Shown: positions 40,629 to 50,397, counted from the stretch's first letter. The stretch: DNA of 64,000 bases from an uncultured Alphaproteobacteria bacterium (GCA_934234055.1 CAKQGY010000007.1:19571-83570), one strand, 5' to 3'. Notes: generated by a model not told the origin, from the sequence alone. A program made the numbers and translations.

Positions 40629-41960
40629 ATGAATTTAACCATATTAGGCGGCGGATTATCCGCATTATCCCTTGCTTATTTTTTACAGAACAACGATAAA
40701 ATTGATGAAATAACCATCTTGGAAAAGGATGAAGTCCCGGGCGGAATCTGCCGCACCTATAAGAAAAATGGTATTGAATATGATGTGGGACCGCATATTA
40801 TTTTTTCAAAGAATAAAGAAATTCTGGATCTGATGAATAACTTGCTTGGTGAAAATAATGAAAAGCACCGAAGATCCAATCGGGTTTTATACAAAAAACG
40901 CTTTGTTCAATATCCCTTTGAAAATGATTTATCCCAGCTACCGCAAGAGGACATTGACTATTGTGTGAACACCTTTGTTCATAATCCGTTTGAACATTAC
41001 ACAGCGACCAATATGTTGCAATTTTTTCTGAAAACATTTGGAGAAGGCATTACAAACACTTATTTAAGGCCCTATAATGAAAAAATTTGGAAATTTGATC
41101 CTGCTTTTATGGACACCCAAATGGTCGAACGTATTCCAAAACCGCCTCAGGACGCTATTCTGCGCAGCGCCCGCGGTGAAACAATTGATGGATATTTGCA
41201 TCAACTGTATTTCACTTATCCCAAGCACGGCGGGACAGAATCTTTAATAAAGGCATTCATCAGTAAACTAGGACCAAAAGTTAAAATCCATACAAATGCA
41301 AAAGTATTAAAAGTTGAAAAAGCAACAGACGGTTATCAGGTAAATACTTCTATCGGTGCTTTTGAAACGCATAAATTGGTTTCCACAATGCCGTTAAATG
41401 AGTTTTGTCATCTCTATCAGGATGCTCAAAAACCACAAACAATTTTAGATGCCGCTCATAATTTGCGTTATAATTCAATCGCGATATGCATTATAAATGT
41501 AAAAAAAGATTATGCGGGTGATAACTATGCATTTACGGTTGCAGATAAAAACGTAAAATTTCACCGTGTTTCAAAATTAGATTTTATGGGGCCGGGGTAT
41601 CACATTGACGGGACGACCACATATATGGCGGAAATCACATATCGCAAGAATGATCTGAACGACAAAGCATCTGATAAAGAGCTCATTCATTCGGTTATAG
41701 CCGGATTAAAAACAATCGGTTTTATTGATTCCCCCCAAGATGTTAATTTTAGTGAAATAAAACGGTTTGAATATGCCTATGTTATTTATGATTTGGATCA
41801 TCGGACAAATGTGAATACACTAAAACACTATTTTAAGGATCAGGGTATTTGGCTAAACGGGCGTTTCGGATCTTTTGAATATTTAAATATGGATGCAATT
41901 ATTCAACAATCCAAGGATTTGGCGGAAACCGAAATCAACAATGATTTAGAATTACCATAA
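40629..41960 (+). CDS. FAD-dependent oxidoreductase of the amine-oxidase/UDP-galactopyranose-mutase-like group
   Basis: A 443-residue flavoprotein. The dinucleotide-binding start is LTILGGGLSALSLAYFL, followed by ILEKDEVPGGICRTY and GIEYDVGPHIIF, the FAD motifs seen in protoporphyrinogen oxidase-like and UGM-like enzymes. Also typical are KRFVQYPFEN, YLRPYNEKIWKFDP and YPKHGGTESLI. In polysaccharide loci, such enzymes are often annotated as oxidoreductases acting on sugar nucleotides or lipid-linked sugars. Whether it makes a furanose or desaturates a substrate cannot be told. A 12-bp gap separates it from the glycosyltransferase. Confidence 0.8.
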   Translation: MNLTILGGGLSALSLAYFLQNNDKIDEITILEKDEVPGGICRTYKKNGIEYDVGPHIIFSKNKEILDLMNNLLGENNEKHRRSNRVLYKKRFVQYPFENDLSQLPQEDIDYCVNTFVHNPFEHYTATNMLQFFLKTFGEGITNTYLRPYNEKIWKFDPAFMDTQMVERIPKPPQDAILRSARGETIDGYLHQLYFTYPKHGGTESLIKAFISKLGPKVKIHTNAKVLKVEKATDGYQVNTSIGAFETHKLVSTMPLNEFCHLYQDAQKPQTILDAAHNLRYNSIAICIINVKKDYAGDNYAFTVADKNVKFHRVSKLDFMGPGYHIDGTTTYMAEITYRKNDLNDKASDKELIHSVIAGLKTIGFIDSPQDVNFSEIKRFEYAYVIYDLDHRTNVNTLKHYFKDQGIWLNGRFGSFEYLNMDAIIQQSKDLAETEINNDLELP

Positions 41961-41987
41961 AGACATACCGACATTGAAAGAAAATAT

Positions 41988-43745
41988 ATGAATATAATTG
42001 TCAATCTCAAACAGACCAACCTTGTTCGGAATTACTCCAAAATATATCCTTATGTTCGGCCTTATTTAGGACGGGCAATTTTGGCGTTGTTGGTCACATT
42101 ACCGCTGGGGGCAATGGATGCCGTCATTGCGTGGGTATTAAAGCCTTATATGGACATTGTGATGATTGAAAAAAGTGCAAAAGTCACTTCACTTCTGCCA
42201 CTATTAATTATTATTTTCAGCTTGGCGCAAAGTTTGCTCAATTACGCCGCCACTTATTTGAACACCTGGGTCGGTCAAAAGATTACAATGGATCTTAAAA
42301 AAAGCCTTTTCAGAAAGATGATGCGTTGTGATGCCGCTTTTTTTGACAAGACCACCTCCGGCGATGTGATGTTCCGTTTTAATCAAGATGCCGATCTGGC
42401 CTGCAACGGCCTGTTATCCAACTTAAAACTCTTTACCACGCGTTTATTTTCATCTCTATCCTTGATCGTTGTTTTACTTTACAATTCTTGGCAACTTTCT
42501 ATTATTGCTGTTGTTGTTTTGGGGGCGGCTTTATTTCCCCTGACGCGTGTTCGCAAAAAGATAAAAGACATTATGGATAAAACCGTCTTTTCCGGAGCCC
42601 GCATTATGACCCATTATAACGAGGCTTTTTCAGGCAACCGGGTCGTTTCCTCGTTTAATTTATATGAGTATCAATACAATCGTTTTTGCGAAACTTTACG
42701 TTCCGTATTCAAACTTGGCATGAATATGACCAAAAAGACCGGAATGCTGACCCCTATGATGCATTTTATGATTTCCATCGGGATCGCAGGAGTTATCTGG
42801 TATGGCAGTTATTTAATCACAACGGAGCAACTGACCCCGGGTGGGTTTGTTTCTTTCATTACGGCCTTATTGATGCTGTATCATCCGATTAAATCCATCG
42901 GGTCCAATTTCACAAACGTTCAAATGTCTTTGTTGGCTATGGAGCGCGTATTTGGTGTATTAGACGAGCAACCACACATACATAATTCCCCCAATGCTGT
43001 CCGGATAACGGGGATAAAATCCGACATACAATTTGATAATGTTTGGTTTGAATATGAAGCCAATCGGCCCGTGTTAAAAGGCATTTCTTTGGATGTTAAA
43101 AAAGGCCAAACGATTGCTTTTGTCGGCAACTCCGGCGGGGGTAAATCCACAATGGTCAGCCTTCTTCCCCGGTTTTATGATGTCCGCCAAGGAGCGATTA
43201 AAATTGATGGCCGGGATATTCGGGAAATAGAACTGGATTCTCTGCGAGATCAAATTGCTGTTGTATTCCAGGATAATGTTCTATTTGCCGGCACAATCCG
43301 AAACAATATCCTTTTGGGTAATGCCGATGCAACCGAACAGGATATTCGTCAGGCCGTTCATAACGCCTGCCTTGACGAGTTTATCAGTTCTTTGCCCAAT
43401 GGCCTGGACACGGAAATCGGGGAAAGAGGAACAAAATTATCCGGCGGACAAAAACAACGGGTTGCCATCGCCCGGGCTTTTCTTAAAAATGCTCCGATTG
43501 TTATTTTGGATGAAGCGACTTCCGCCCTGGATAATAAATCCGAAGAAATCGTGCAGCAGGCCATTTATAACCTGATGGAGGATAGAACGGTATTTATTAT
43601 CGCCCACCGTTTGTCAACAGTCAAAAATGCTGACCGGATCGTGGTTATTGACCATGGCGAAATACGAGAGATGGGTACGCATGAAGAATTGCTTGCAAAA
43701 GACCACTCCGTTTATGCCGCCCTGTATAAGACGCAATTAAAATAA
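41988..43745 (+). CDS. MsbA-type ABC exporter (membrane and ATPase domains fused)
   Basis: A 585-residue half-transporter. Six transmembrane helices occupy residues about 28-310, and the nucleotide-binding domain the rest. Walker A is GNSGGGKST, the Q-loop VVFQDNV, the signature LSGGQKQR, Walker B IVILDEATSALD and the H-loop AHRLSTV. By family and position at the end of a sugar operon it probably flips a lipid-linked oligosaccharide or lipid across the inner membrane. Drug export cannot be excluded. No terminator hairpin is seen in the 118 bp after the stop. Confidence 0.92.
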   Translation: MNIIVNLKQTNLVRNYSKIYPYVRPYLGRAILALLVTLPLGAMDAVIAWVLKPYMDIVMIEKSAKVTSLLPLLIIIFSLAQSLLNYAATYLNTWVGQKITMDLKKSLFRKMMRCDAAFFDKTTSGDVMFRFNQDADLACNGLLSNLKLFTTRLFSSLSLIVVLLYNSWQLSIIAVVVLGAALFPLTRVRKKIKDIMDKTVFSGARIMTHYNEAFSGNRVVSSFNLYEYQYNRFCETLRSVFKLGMNMTKKTGMLTPMMHFMISIGIAGVIWYGSYLITTEQLTPGGFVSFITALLMLYHPIKSIGSNFTNVQMSLLAMERVFGVLDEQPHIHNSPNAVRITGIKSDIQFDNVWFEYEANRPVLKGISLDVKKGQTIAFVGNSGGGKSTMVSLLPRFYDVRQGAIKIDGRDIREIELDSLRDQIAVVFQDNVLFAGTIRNNILLGNADATEQDIRQAVHNACLDEFISSLPNGLDTEIGERGTKLSGGQKQRVAIARAFLKNAPIVILDEATSALDNKSEEIVQQAIYNLMEDRTVFIIAHRLSTVKNADRIVVIDHGEIREMGTHEELLAKDHSVYAALYKTQLK

Positions 43746-43863
43746 AAGTTATGTTTTCGGAATGTTATTTTATCTCATAAGACTGGCATATCTGATCTTT
43801 GCAGGATTTATAATATGGTCTGCTTCATACCGGTAATCGTGAAATAATTTCCAAATAAAAAAA

Positions 43864-43939
<76 letters not shown>

Positions 43940-43991
43940 AACAGGTTAGTTATACCCGAAATGAAATCAAAAATCAAGTGTTTTTTCTTAT

Positions 43992-44543
43992 TTACTGCGT
44001 TATTCGTTCCAAAATGTAATGATATGCGTCATTAAGCCGTTTGAAACGATGCTCGGATTCCGGATCCCCTTTGTTCACATCGGGGTGGTATTGCTTGGCC
44101 AGTTTCTTGAACTGCCGTTTGACGGATGACACCGTGAGCGGCGGAGTCAACTCCATAAAATCAATGGCGGCTTGCATCTTCTTTTCAAACCGAGGCGTTG
44201 CGGGCGGCGGGTTATACTTGCCGTCCATACCCAGGCCCATGTCCTGTTGTGCCCCCAACGGATCGTGAACACGCGGATTGGACTTGATCCCTCCGTGGCC
44301 CAGTTTCCAAGTGGGGCGCTGCCATACCACATCGTTTTGCAGATGTTCTTCTATTTCTTCGGCGGACAAACCTTTCAGAAAGTCCCAGTTCTTATTATAC
44401 TCGGCCACATGTTTTTGGCAAAAGTAATAATAATCCCGCAGGTTTCTGTCCTTTGGTGCGCGGTATTCACCGCAATCCGTGCACCCCGGAAAATCGCAGA
44501 TTCGCGTTGTCTTCGGTTTGACATTTTTTGAGTAGCGTTTCAT
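43992..44543 (-). CDS. J-domain protein
   Basis: A 183-residue protein. The C-terminal ~60 residues form a J-domain, with helix II and the HPD tripeptide in LAKQYHPDVNKGDP, then RFKRLNDAYHYIL. The N-terminus is different: a Cys/His stretch (CDFPGCTDCGEYRAPKD, YYFCQKHVAEYN) that may bind a metal. This order, with a Cys-rich front and a J-domain at the end, is a known alphaproteobacterial DnaJ-like type. It would stimulate DnaK on particular clients. The ATG at 44543 has AGGAAAA upstream; the longer frame lacks support. Confidence 0.85.
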   Translation of the reverse strand: MKRYSKNVKPKTTRICDFPGCTDCGEYRAPKDRNLRDYYYFCQKHVAEYNKNWDFLKGLSAEEIEEHLQNDVVWQRPTWKLGHGGIKSNPRVHDPLGAQQDMGLGMDGKYNPPPATPRFEKKMQAAIDFMELTPPLTVSSVKRQFKKLAKQYHPDVNKGDPESEHRFKRLNDAYHYILERITQ

Positions 44544-44608
44544 CGTTTTCCTATCAAACAAAGCCCCTATCACGCGACAGAGGCCATTTCAAAATCAGAT
44601 CCGAGGAC

Positions 44609-44878
44609 CTATTTTGTGAACAAGGATTTAACAGCTGCCGCCAAACGAGAGATATGACGAGACGCTGTCTTCTTGTGCATTGTGCCCTTACCGGCGGCGC
44701 GCGCCAAAGCCGATTCAGCACCCGCAAAAGCAACCTTGGCCGCTTCTTTATCACCGGCGGCAACCGCTTTACGAGTCTTCTTTTCAGCCGTGCGCACAGC
44801 ATTCAAGCGGTTTAAGTTGATCACTTCACGTTTTTTGTTGCGTTTAATACGCGTTTTTGCAGATTTAATGTTGGCCAT
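44609..44878 (-). CDS. rpsT: Ribosomal protein S20
   Basis: An 89-residue basic helical protein starting MANIKSAKTRIKRNKKREV, the classic S20 N-terminus, and ending in the ARAAGKGTMHKKTASRHISRL region (read as AAGKGTMHKKTASRHISRL) of the family. It binds 16S rRNA early in 30S assembly. It has its own promoter (44919-44947), which sits back to back with that of fabI. Confidence 0.96.
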   Translation of the reverse strand: MANIKSAKTRIKRNKKREVINLNRLNAVRTAEKKTRKAVAAGDKEAAKVAFAGAESALARAAGKGTMHKKTASRHISRLAAAVKSLFTK

Positions 44879-44918
44879 TTTATTCCCCAAACTATAATAT
44901 AAAAAAACTACAAATTCC

Positions 44919-44947
44919 TTTATACACGAAAAAAGCACAAAAGTCAA
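44919..44947 (-). promoter_or_regulatory. Promoter of rpsT
   Basis: On the minus strand TTGACT (44942-44947) and TATAAA (44919-44924), spacer 17 bp. Confidence 0.75.
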
Positions 44948-44964
44948 GCATTTTTTGCACCCTC

Positions 44965-44993
44965 TTGACATTTCGTTCAAAAAAGGTTAAAAC
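44965..44993 (+). promoter_or_regulatory. Promoter of fabI
   Basis: Perfect TTGACA (44965-44970) and TAAAAC (44988-44993), spacer 17 bp. It starts only 18 bp from the rpsT -35, so the two divergent promoters may interfere. Confidence 0.7.
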
Positions 44994-45021
44994 AGAAAAA
45001 AACAAACAGAAAGGACAAACC

Positions 45022-45849
45022 ATGACAAATACACTGATGCAAGGTAAAAAAGGCTTGATTATGGGGGTGGCAAACGATCACTCTATCGCGTGGGGAATCG
45101 CCAAATCCCTGGCCGATGCGGGCGCCGAATTGGCATTCACCTATCAGGGGGAAGCGTTGGAACGACGCGTCAAACCCTTGGCCGAATCGGTGGGATCAAA
45201 ACTGGTGCTGCCGTGCAATGTGTTGGATAAAGCCTCTATGGATGCGACTTTTCAAACCATCAAAGAGACCTGGGGGCAGTTGGACTTTGTGGTGCACGCG
45301 ATCGCCTTTGCCGACAAAAGCGAACTGAAAGGACGATATGTGGATACCACGGCTGATAACTTTTCCAATGCGCTGTTGATTTCGTGCTATTCCTTTACCG
45401 ATGTGTGCAAGCGCGCGGCCGAACTGATGACCGAGGGCGGGGCGTGTTTGACCTTGACCTATTTAGGGGCGGAGCGGTATGTGCCGAACTATAATGTCAT
45501 GGGTGTGGCCAAGGCGGCACTGGAAGCGTCGGTGCGCTATATCGCCTATGACCTGGGCAAGCAAAATGTGCGTGTCAATGCGATTTCGGCCGGGCCGGTG
45601 CGGACTTTGGCGGCGTCGGGAATCGGCGATTTCCGGCAGATTCTGGGATGGGTTGAAAATAATTCGGCTCTGGGACGGAATATCACAACCGATGATGTAG
45701 GCAAAACCGGTCTGTATCTGTGCAGCGACCTGTCGTCCGGGGTGACGGGTGAAGTAATCCATGTGGATGCGGGATACAGCCTGAACGGTATGATGCGCCT
45801 GGACACGGCCGTCAAGTCCGCCGAGTTATTAGCCGCCTTTAAAGATTAG
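45022..45849 (+). CDS. fabI: Enoyl-ACP reductase FabI
   Basis: A 275-residue SDR of the FabI type. Cofactor motif GVANDHSIAWGIA (in place of the usual TGxxxGIG), VHAIAFADKSELKG, and the catalytic pair YNVMGVAKAALE, where Tyr and Lys are separated by six residues as in FabI. AISAGPVRTLAASGI is the substrate-binding loop. It performs the last reduction in each cycle of fatty-acid elongation. Start at 45022 has GAAAGGAC; the longer open frame runs through the promoter. The stop overlaps the convergent lipoprotein gene. Confidence 0.96.
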   Translation: MTNTLMQGKKGLIMGVANDHSIAWGIAKSLADAGAELAFTYQGEALERRVKPLAESVGSKLVLPCNVLDKASMDATFQTIKETWGQLDFVVHAIAFADKSELKGRYVDTTADNFSNALLISCYSFTDVCKRAAELMTEGGACLTLTYLGAERYVPNYNVMGVAKAALEASVRYIAYDLGKQNVRVNAISAGPVRTLAASGIGDFRQILGWVENNSALGRNITTDDVGKTGLYLCSDLSSGVTGEVIHVDAGYSLNGMMRLDTAVKSAELLAAFKD

Positions 45850-46424
45850 GGTTTCAAGTCGGCAATTCGGGCTGCAATCGTGGTGGCGGCGCGCCCCAAA
45901 AGCGTGCTTTGCGCCGCAGCGGCGTCGGCATAAGTTGCCCCCACCGGGACAGAGTCATTGAGACGCAGGCGCGCGACCAACTGCCCCGACGAACGCCGAA
46001 TCATTGCCCAACCGTCCAGTGTGGCAGATTGGCCCGGCACAACGGTCAGTTGTGTGATTTCCAGCGACAGAAAATAGTCAAATTGCTCTTGCGCCGTGGT
46101 GCGTTTCTTGACAACGGCATTCGGCAGGCATGCCGATAAATCGGCAATCATGGCTTGGTTGATCAGGTTCGGCAGCGGTTCCAGCCAGCGATTCATCTCG
46201 GAGACCTGAGCCTCGGGCCGGGTGGCGTCAAATACCACCATTTGCGGGCGATCCAGAGCGCGGGGGACTTGAACCCGGGTAAGCGCGACGGTGGCCGCGG
46301 CAGCCGGGTGTGGTGCCGTGCATACCGTTGTATTCAATGTGTAAAATTGCGGCGGCGTGCTGCGACCCCCCAAGCACCCCGTCAGAATCAATCCGGTCAG
46401 CAAAATCCAAGTGTGTTTCATCAT
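45846..46424 (-). CDS. PqiC-type ABC-transport auxiliary lipoprotein
   Basis: A 192-residue lipoprotein (lipobox LILTGC near residue 17). The mature chain starts with PPQFYTLN, typical of this family (yTL-x-x). It ends the operon mlaE-mlaF-mlaD-pqiC-like. In related systems this outer-membrane lipoprotein pairs with an MCE protein to move phospholipids between membranes. Start MMKHTW overlaps the MCE gene by 4 bp. Confidence 0.85.
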   Translation of the reverse strand: MMKHTWILLTGLILTGCLGGRSTPPQFYTLNTTVCTAPHPAAAATVALTRVQVPRALDRPQMVVFDATRPEAQVSEMNRWLEPLPNLINQAMIADLSACLPNAVVKKRTTAQEQFDYFLSLEITQLTVVPGQSATLDGWAMIRRSSGQLVARLRLNDSVPVGATYADAAAAQSTLLGRAATTIAARIADLKP

Positions 46425-47206
46425 CTTTTTCCTTTCAGCAGCGATTCGGGGTATTCTTGCAAATAATCCGTCAGATTGCGCAGCGATCGCATCGCATCGG
46501 AAGTATCCGACAGCGCTTGATTAAGTGAATCCAGCGTCTCAGCCTGAATCTCGCCCGTCAGGGTCTGTAAATTTTGGGCCGATTTGGTCAACGCGGGCAA
46601 CAGGACGGGCAACTCCTTTTCCAGTGTGGTCAAGGTGGCGTTAATCTTGTCAAACGAATCTTGAATCGGCAGGTTGTCCAGGCCTTTGGTCAACTCGCCG
46701 GCCGGGGAAAGCAGGGTCGGAATCTCGGGAATGCTTTGGTGCGCGTCGGCAGCCGCCTGTGCCAAATTGAGCGGGGCACCTGGGTTCATGCTGAGCTCGA
46801 TCATCAGCTGGCCGGTCAGGTAATTCTGAGTCAGCAGGCGGGCGCGCAACCCCTTTTCAATCAATAACTGCAACGATTGGCGGCGGTTGTTCATCAGGAC
46901 TTGCCAAAAATTATTTTGGGACTTGGTGACGGGAATCAAACGCACATACACCGGCGTTTGGAACGTCAGCGTCTGGGGATCCGCAACCAGCGAAATACGG
47001 ACGACTTTGCCGATTTCTACACCGTTAAACACCACCGGAGAACCGACGGATAACCCCTTGACCGACTCGTTAAAATACATAACGGCCATATACTTGTCAT
47101 CCGGCCAGAGGCGGGAAATCAGCGCTTGGCCGACGATGAATAACAGGGCAATCACCCCCGTGATGAAAAACAGTCCGATGGATTTCTTATTCGGTTTTCG
47201 TTTCAT
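46421..47206 (-). CDS. MCE-domain (MlaD-like) lipid-binding protein
   Basis: A 261-residue protein with one N-terminal transmembrane helix (SIGLFFITGVIALLFIVGQAL, read as IGLFFITGVIALLFIVG) followed by a single MCE domain (FNESVKGLSVGSPVVFNGVEIGKV, read as FNESVKGLSVGSPV and FNGVEIGKV). After the domain comes a long helical tail (residues about 150-255). It forms the ring that carries phospholipids in the periplasm. It overlaps the ATPase gene by 20 bp. MlaD itself is shorter, so this is closer to the YrbD/PqiB-related, single-MCE type with tail. Confidence 0.88.
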   Translation of the reverse strand: MKRKPNKKSIGLFFITGVIALLFIVGQALISRLWPDDKYMAVMYFNESVKGLSVGSPVVFNGVEIGKVVRISLVADPQTLTFQTPVYVRLIPVTKSQNNFWQVLMNNRRQSLQLLIEKGLRARLLTQNYLTGQLMIELSMNPGAPLNLAQAAADAHQSIPEIPTLLSPAGELTKGLDNLPIQDSFDKINATLTTLEKELPVLLPALTKSAQNLQTLTGEIQAETLDSLNQALSDTSDAMRSLRNLTDYLQEYPESLLKGKR

Positions 47207-47951
47207 GACAAACTCCTCGTGTTAAAAACCGGGCAACCGTCGCGTTGGGCGGGTCCCGCAATAAATCAGACGGACGGCCGCGGGCGATAATGCTGCGCGT
47301 GGCGGCGTCCAGAAAAATGCTGTTCGTGCCGATGGATAGCAGCGAGGGCAACTCGTGCGTGATCATCACAATGGTGGTGCCGAGGCTGCGGTTGATGTTC
47401 AAAATCAGCTCGTCCAGCGCACGGGAACTGAGCGGATCCAGGCCGGCAGAAGGCTCGTCAAAATATACAATCCGGGGATCCAGTGCCAGTGCGCGTGCCA
47501 GGCCTGCCCGCTTTTTCATACCGCCGCTGATCTCGGAAGGATAAAAATCGTTAAAGCCCGCCAAACCCACCAGAGCCAGTTTTAAATCCACAATCTGGGC
47601 AATCGTTTGGGGGTCGTAGTCGGTTTGCTGTTGCAGAGGAAGCGCAACATTCTCGGCCAAAGTCATCGCACTGAACAGCGCACCGCTTTGATACAAAATG
47701 CCGCATTGACGCAGGGTTTGGGTGCGCTGAGCCGCGGAGGCTGTGGCGATATTGCTGCCACCGATACAGACTGAGCCCCGAGGAATGGGTAAAAGACCCG
47801 TCAGGGCGCGCAAGAGGCTGCTTTTCCCGCAACCAGAAGCCCCCATAATGATGAAAATATCGCCCCGATTCACCGTGAACGAAATGTCTCGCATGACGAT
47901 ATAGTCATCGTATGCCACGGTCAGATTCTGAACATCTATGATCGCTGTCAT
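47187..47951 (-). CDS. ABC transporter ATPase (MlaF-like)
   Basis: A 254-residue ATPase. Walker A is GASGCGKSS and the signature ISGGMKKRAGLARAL is the distinctive MlaF/Mkl form (GGMKKR). Walker B is IVYFDEPSAGLDP, followed by VMITHEL. It powers the lipid transporter with the MlaE-like permease (overlap 4 bp) and MCE protein. Confidence 0.93.
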   Translation of the reverse strand: MTAIIDVQNLTVAYDDYIVMRDISFTVNRGDIFIIMGASGCGKSSLLRALTGLLPIPRGSVCIGGSNIATASAAQRTQTLRQCGILYQSGALFSAMTLAENVALPLQQQTDYDPQTIAQIVDLKLALVGLAGFNDFYPSEISGGMKKRAGLARALALDPRIVYFDEPSAGLDPLSSRALDELILNINRSLGTTIVMITHELPSLLSIGTNSIFLDAATRSIIARGRPSDLLRDPPNATVARFLTRGVCHETKTE

Positions 47952-49054
47952 ATCCCGAGACCCTCACAAATCAAAGTAATAACTCCGGTCATCACAATCA
48001 TCCAAACAATTCCATACACAACCGCGCGTGTGGTGGCAATGCCGACACTGCCGGAATCACGACCGCAGTGCATACCGAAATAACACCCACACAACGCGAT
48101 GATAATGCCGAACACAAAGCCGTGAAAGACTCCGACCCAAAAATTCGTTAAATTAAACGCAGCGACCGAGTATTTCCAATACTCCTCGGGGGCCAGACCC
48201 AGCATCACGACGCCGACCAATCCGCCGCCCAACATACCCGCAAAATCAGCCAAGATGACCAGCAACGGCATCACCAGCATCATCGCCAGCAAGCGTGGCA
48301 AAACCAAAAAATCTGTGCGCGAAATGCCCATCGTTTTAAGGGCGTCCAACTCTTCATTCACCTGCATGGTGCCGATCGCAGCCGCAAAAGAAGCCCCTGT
48401 GCGACCGGCCATAATGACGCCGATCATAATCGCTCCCATGATCCGCGTCATGCCGATGGTGACCAGGCTGGCAACATAAATCTGCGCACCGAAGGATTTA
48501 AGCTGAATCGCACCGACGAACGCTAAAATCAAGCCGACAAGCAGACTGATGAGGCTGACGATACCGACGGCTCGCGGACCGCAATCTTCCAGCGCGGACC
48601 ACAAATCGGTGGGACGCATCACCGCTTGGCGCCGAATCAGGCGATGCAGCGAGGCCAAGGCTTGGCACAGGAAATCCAGGCCGCGCTCGGTGCTGGCGGA
48701 AACGCGCAATACTTGGTCGCCAATCCGATCCAAAAACGGCAGGCGACGAGGTTTGGGCGTGGTTTGGACTGTGGACTTGCGGCCGGCCAAAGTCAGCAAT
48801 TGGCGCAGGTTATCGGGGAGAGCACTTTCATCAAAATTGAGAGCCGGGCACTGCTGTTTGAGGGCGTAAATCGCCGCCGGCAGCGTAGAATCCCAGGGGC
48901 CCAGATCGCCCGTTTGCCAGCGGAGTTTAAAAGCGCGGGCTTGGGTCAGGGCTGTGCGCCAGGCGGCGACGGTTCGGGCCGTGTTCATGTGGCGACAGTC
49001 CCCCGAAAAGGTAATGATAAGGGTTGTGCCCCGATGTGTGATCGTGTCAGTCAT
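47948..49054 (-). CDS. MlaE-family permease with N-terminal STAS-like domain
   Basis: A 368-residue protein. The first ~95 residues resemble a STAS domain (THRGTTLIITFSGDCRHMN and a DESALP-type loop), and residues about 165-368 are the MlaE permease with IGVIMAGRTGASFAAAIGTM, the strongest family motif (AGRTG-x-S-x-A-A-E/A-x-G-x-M), and EELDALKTMGI. In STAS-permease fusions the N-terminal domain does the work of a separate MlaB. Start at 49054 is chosen because the longer frame adds an implausible prefix. It is the first gene of the transporter operon. Confidence 0.9.
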   Translation of the reverse strand: MTDTITHRGTTLIITFSGDCRHMNTARTVAAWRTALTQARAFKLRWQTGDLGPWDSTLPAAIYALKQQCPALNFDESALPDNLRQLLTLAGRKSTVQTTPKPRRLPFLDRIGDQVLRVSASTERGLDFLCQALASLHRLIRRQAVMRPTDLWSALEDCGPRAVGIVSLISLLVGLILAFVGAIQLKSFGAQIYVASLVTIGMTRIMGAIMIGVIMAGRTGASFAAAIGTMQVNEELDALKTMGISRTDFLVLPRLLAMMLVMPLLVILADFAGMLGGGLVGVVMLGLAPEEYWKYSVAAFNLTNFWVGVFHGFVFGIIIALCGCYFGMHCGRDSGSVGIATTRAVVYGIVWMIVMTGVITLICEGLGI

Positions 49055-49170
49055 AAAATGAATATACGGACAATCGGCGGGAAAGTCAATAAAAAACAGC
49101 ACAGGAGAGGGGGATATCGGCCGTTTGATTTATGGATTGCCACGGGGACAGGGAAGATGAGTAAAAAAGG

Positions 49171-50397
49171 TTAAAGGTGGAGGTTTTTGTGGGTGTCCAG
49201 CAGGCGGTTTATAATCTCTTCACGCTTGTGCCGGCGGGTTTCGTCGTCTAGATCAGGTGATTTTGGGGTGGGAGCGATGTCCTGTGTATCCTTGAACGCG
49301 TTACGAATATCAATCGCGTTATGATTGTCAAAAGGTGTCGACCGGGAAGAAGCGTCTTGCAAGATCTGTTGCGTCTTTTTGGGCGATTCTTGAATATTTT
49401 GAACGCCGTCTTGCAATCTTTTCCGAAGGCCGGCAATTCTCTCATCAGGGCCGAACGGAATGTCCAGCCGGTTTTTGAGGGCAGGATTGGGGCCACTGAG
49501 ATACCCGAAATGTTTTTGCACCGCAGCAGCCGAAAATTTCGGATTGACTTTGGTTGAAAAGTTGATAATCAGGCGGCCTTGCTCTTGTTTCCAGGAACAA
49601 TCCGATTTGCCGGTCAGCTTCTGTGCCACGGCGTGTATGGCAGACTTGTTGAGCAGTTTATTGACCGTCAGAGAATTTATCAAACGATTTTCTATCCGGC
49701 TGCCGAAAAAATGGGCTTCCTTTTCGCAGGGTTGATTTTTGTATGCCGCAAAAGCCTTGTCATGCCATTTCGGATTTTTTTTCGCAAGCTGCGGATCAGC
49801 ATAATACTTTTGGGATAATTCAAAAAAATCGGTGGTTCCCTCGGTTTGAGTAGAATGCAGCAATTCATGGAACAGCGTGCGCATAATACCGGAGGGCGTG
49901 TCGGCCCGCTCTAAATCGGCTTGATTTATCCAGATCAGGTTGGTTGCACCCAGTTTGTCTTGGCCGGAGCCCAGTTCCTGCGAATATCCGTGTGCGTCTT
50001 CTCTTTCTTTGTTCACTTTAACCCGGACGGTGTGGCCGTTATTGAACAACGAAATGCCGGAATCATGCGAGATCCAATTACCGACTTTTTCACACAGGCG
50101 CACTTTCTCTTCAATCGTTTTTCCCCGAAACGAAGTAATGGTGTCGGCCATTTCCGGATTGAGAGATAACCGTTCAATACACTGCTCCGCCAAAGTTGAC
50201 AGTTGGGCTTGGCGTTGGTCCGAAAGTTCGTAGTCATGATATAACGCATAAAATATATCCGGATTATCCATCATGACTTTTCGGCGTTTGGCGGCCTGCT
50301 GAGTCGGCGTTTGAGCCCGGGATTGAACGGCTGATTCAATCTGTTTAAGGGCTTCAAAACGCTGCCGGTCGGAGGTGTATTTCAGGTTGATTTCCAT
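49171..50397 (-). CDS. HExxH metallopeptidase-like protein, unknown function
   Basis: A 408-residue soluble protein. The middle holds LFHELLHSTQ (H177-E178-x-x-H181), the zinc-binding motif of metallopeptidases, preceded by a hydrophobic segment (NLIWINQADL). A later Glu in PCEKEAHFFGSRIE (E225 or E227) could be the third ligand, as in gluzincins of the M78/ImmA type. Nothing else matches a family, and there is no signal peptide, so export would need another route. It follows the autotransporter by 15 bp on the same strand. The N- and C-terminal thirds are charged and helical. Confidence 0.6.
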   Translation of the reverse strand: MEINLKYTSDRQRFEALKQIESAVQSRAQTPTQQAAKRRKVMMDNPDIFYALYHDYELSDQRQAQLSTLAEQCIERLSLNPEMADTITSFRGKTIEEKVRLCEKVGNWISHDSGISLFNNGHTVRVKVNKEREDAHGYSQELGSGQDKLGATNLIWINQADLERADTPSGIMRTLFHELLHSTQTEGTTDFFELSQKYYADPQLAKKNPKWHDKAFAAYKNQPCEKEAHFFGSRIENRLINSLTVNKLLNKSAIHAVAQKLTGKSDCSWKQEQGRLIINFSTKVNPKFSAAAVQKHFGYLSGPNPALKNRLDIPFGPDERIAGLRKRLQDGVQNIQESPKKTQQILQDASSRSTPFDNHNAIDIRNAFKDTQDIAPTPKSPDLDDETRRHKREEIINRLLDTHKNLHL

